The notes beneath the pieces are model-generated. The model was not told the DNA's origin. It made no database searches and was given only the letters and a program-made list of their open reading frames with translations. Below are positions 5,853 to 6,001 of a DNA stretch of 6,001 nt, in pieces. Position 1 is the stretch's first letter. Each line of letters begins with the position of its first letter. The DNA is from an uncultured Lachnospiraceae bacterium (lineage in GTDB: Bacteria > Bacillota > Clostridia > Lachnospirales > Lachnospiraceae): positions 1 to 6,001 of the forward strand of contig OMRF01000258.1 of assembly GCA_900313435.1 (NCBI GenBank), written 5' to 3'. Made by a program: the position numbers and the translations under genes.

Positions 5853-6001
5853 ATGAGAATCGCATTGATAAACGAAAACAGCCAGGCGGCAAAGAATGAG
5901 ATCATCTTCAATGCCTTAAAGAAGGTGGCGGATGAAAAAGGGTATGAAGTGGATAATTACGGGATGTACAGTGCCGATGACAAGGCATCCCTCACCTATG
6001 T
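5853..6001 (+). CDS. RpiB/LacA/LacB-family sugar-phosphate isomerase, N-terminal part
   Basis: Forty-nine codons are visible before the window ends, beginning MRIALINENSQAAKNEII and continuing through NYGMYSADDK to SLTY. This is the first beta-alpha-beta part of the RpiB/LacA/LacB fold, whose members interconvert aldose and ketose phosphates such as ribose 5-phosphate/ribulose 5-phosphate or galactose 6-phosphate/tagatose 6-phosphate. The opening differs from classic RpiB (which usually starts like 'KIAIGSDHAG') and matches a variant group common in Clostridia, so its true substrate may be different. The catalytic residues lie further downstream and are not seen. The gene follows the GH3 gene by 86 bp on the same strand, across a possible attenuator hairpin, suggesting a shared role in sugar use. 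The family call is from N-terminal pattern recognition only. Confidence 0.78.
   Translation, partial: MRIALINENSQAAKNEIIFNALKKVADEKGYEVDNYGMYSADDKASLTY

Overview
The window looks like chromosomal DNA from a Gram-positive anaerobe of the Clostridia, most likely Lachnospiraceae (Butyrivibrio/Roseburia-like). This rests on overall flavour only: strong AAAGGAGG-type ribosome binding sites, a CUT1 sugar-importer ATPase tail, a cytoplasmic GH3 glycosidase of the type common in rumen and gut Lachnospiraceae, a soluble GGDEF protein, and an RpiB/LacA/LacB-type isomerase with the 'MRIALINENSQAAKNE' start typical of that group. No mobile element, CRISPR array, rRNA or tRNA gene is visible.

Layout. (1) Positions 1-77 hold the last 24 codons of a MsmK/UgpC-type ABC transporter ATPase. 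A GC-rich hairpin with a short T-tract (103-142) follows. (2) 157-687 encodes a single-domain cyclophilin (peptidyl-prolyl isomerase), whose ribosome binding site directly follows the terminator. (3) On the minus strand, a two-gene unit reads from about 3177 down to 690. It is a PAS-like/GGDEF/GAF-like diguanylate cyclase (3142-1358) whose stop overlaps the start of a HAD-superfamily phosphatase/phosphoglucomutase-like gene (1361-690). The HAD gene ends 2 bp from the convergent cyclophilin gene. (4) The divergent control region 3143-3330 has a near-perfect cre/LacI-type palindrome sitting on the predicted transcription start of the cyclase gene. (5) 3331-5766 encodes an 811-residue GH3 beta-glycosidase. 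Its 3' end runs into a 55-bp imperfect tandem repeat that gives the protein a cysteine-rich tail. (6) From 5853 a RpiB/LacA/LacB-family isomerase begins and runs off the window.

Functionally the plus-strand genes look like sugar use: oligosaccharide import (ABC ATPase), intracellular hydrolysis from the non-reducing end (GH3), and sugar-phosphate isomerisation. The minus-strand unit would make c-di-GMP, and its promoter carries a carbon-catabolite-type operator, which hints that second-messenger production follows sugar supply. No clearly novel system is present. The most interesting local structures are the operator over the cyclase promoter and the frame-shifting 55-bp repeat at the GH3 terminus.
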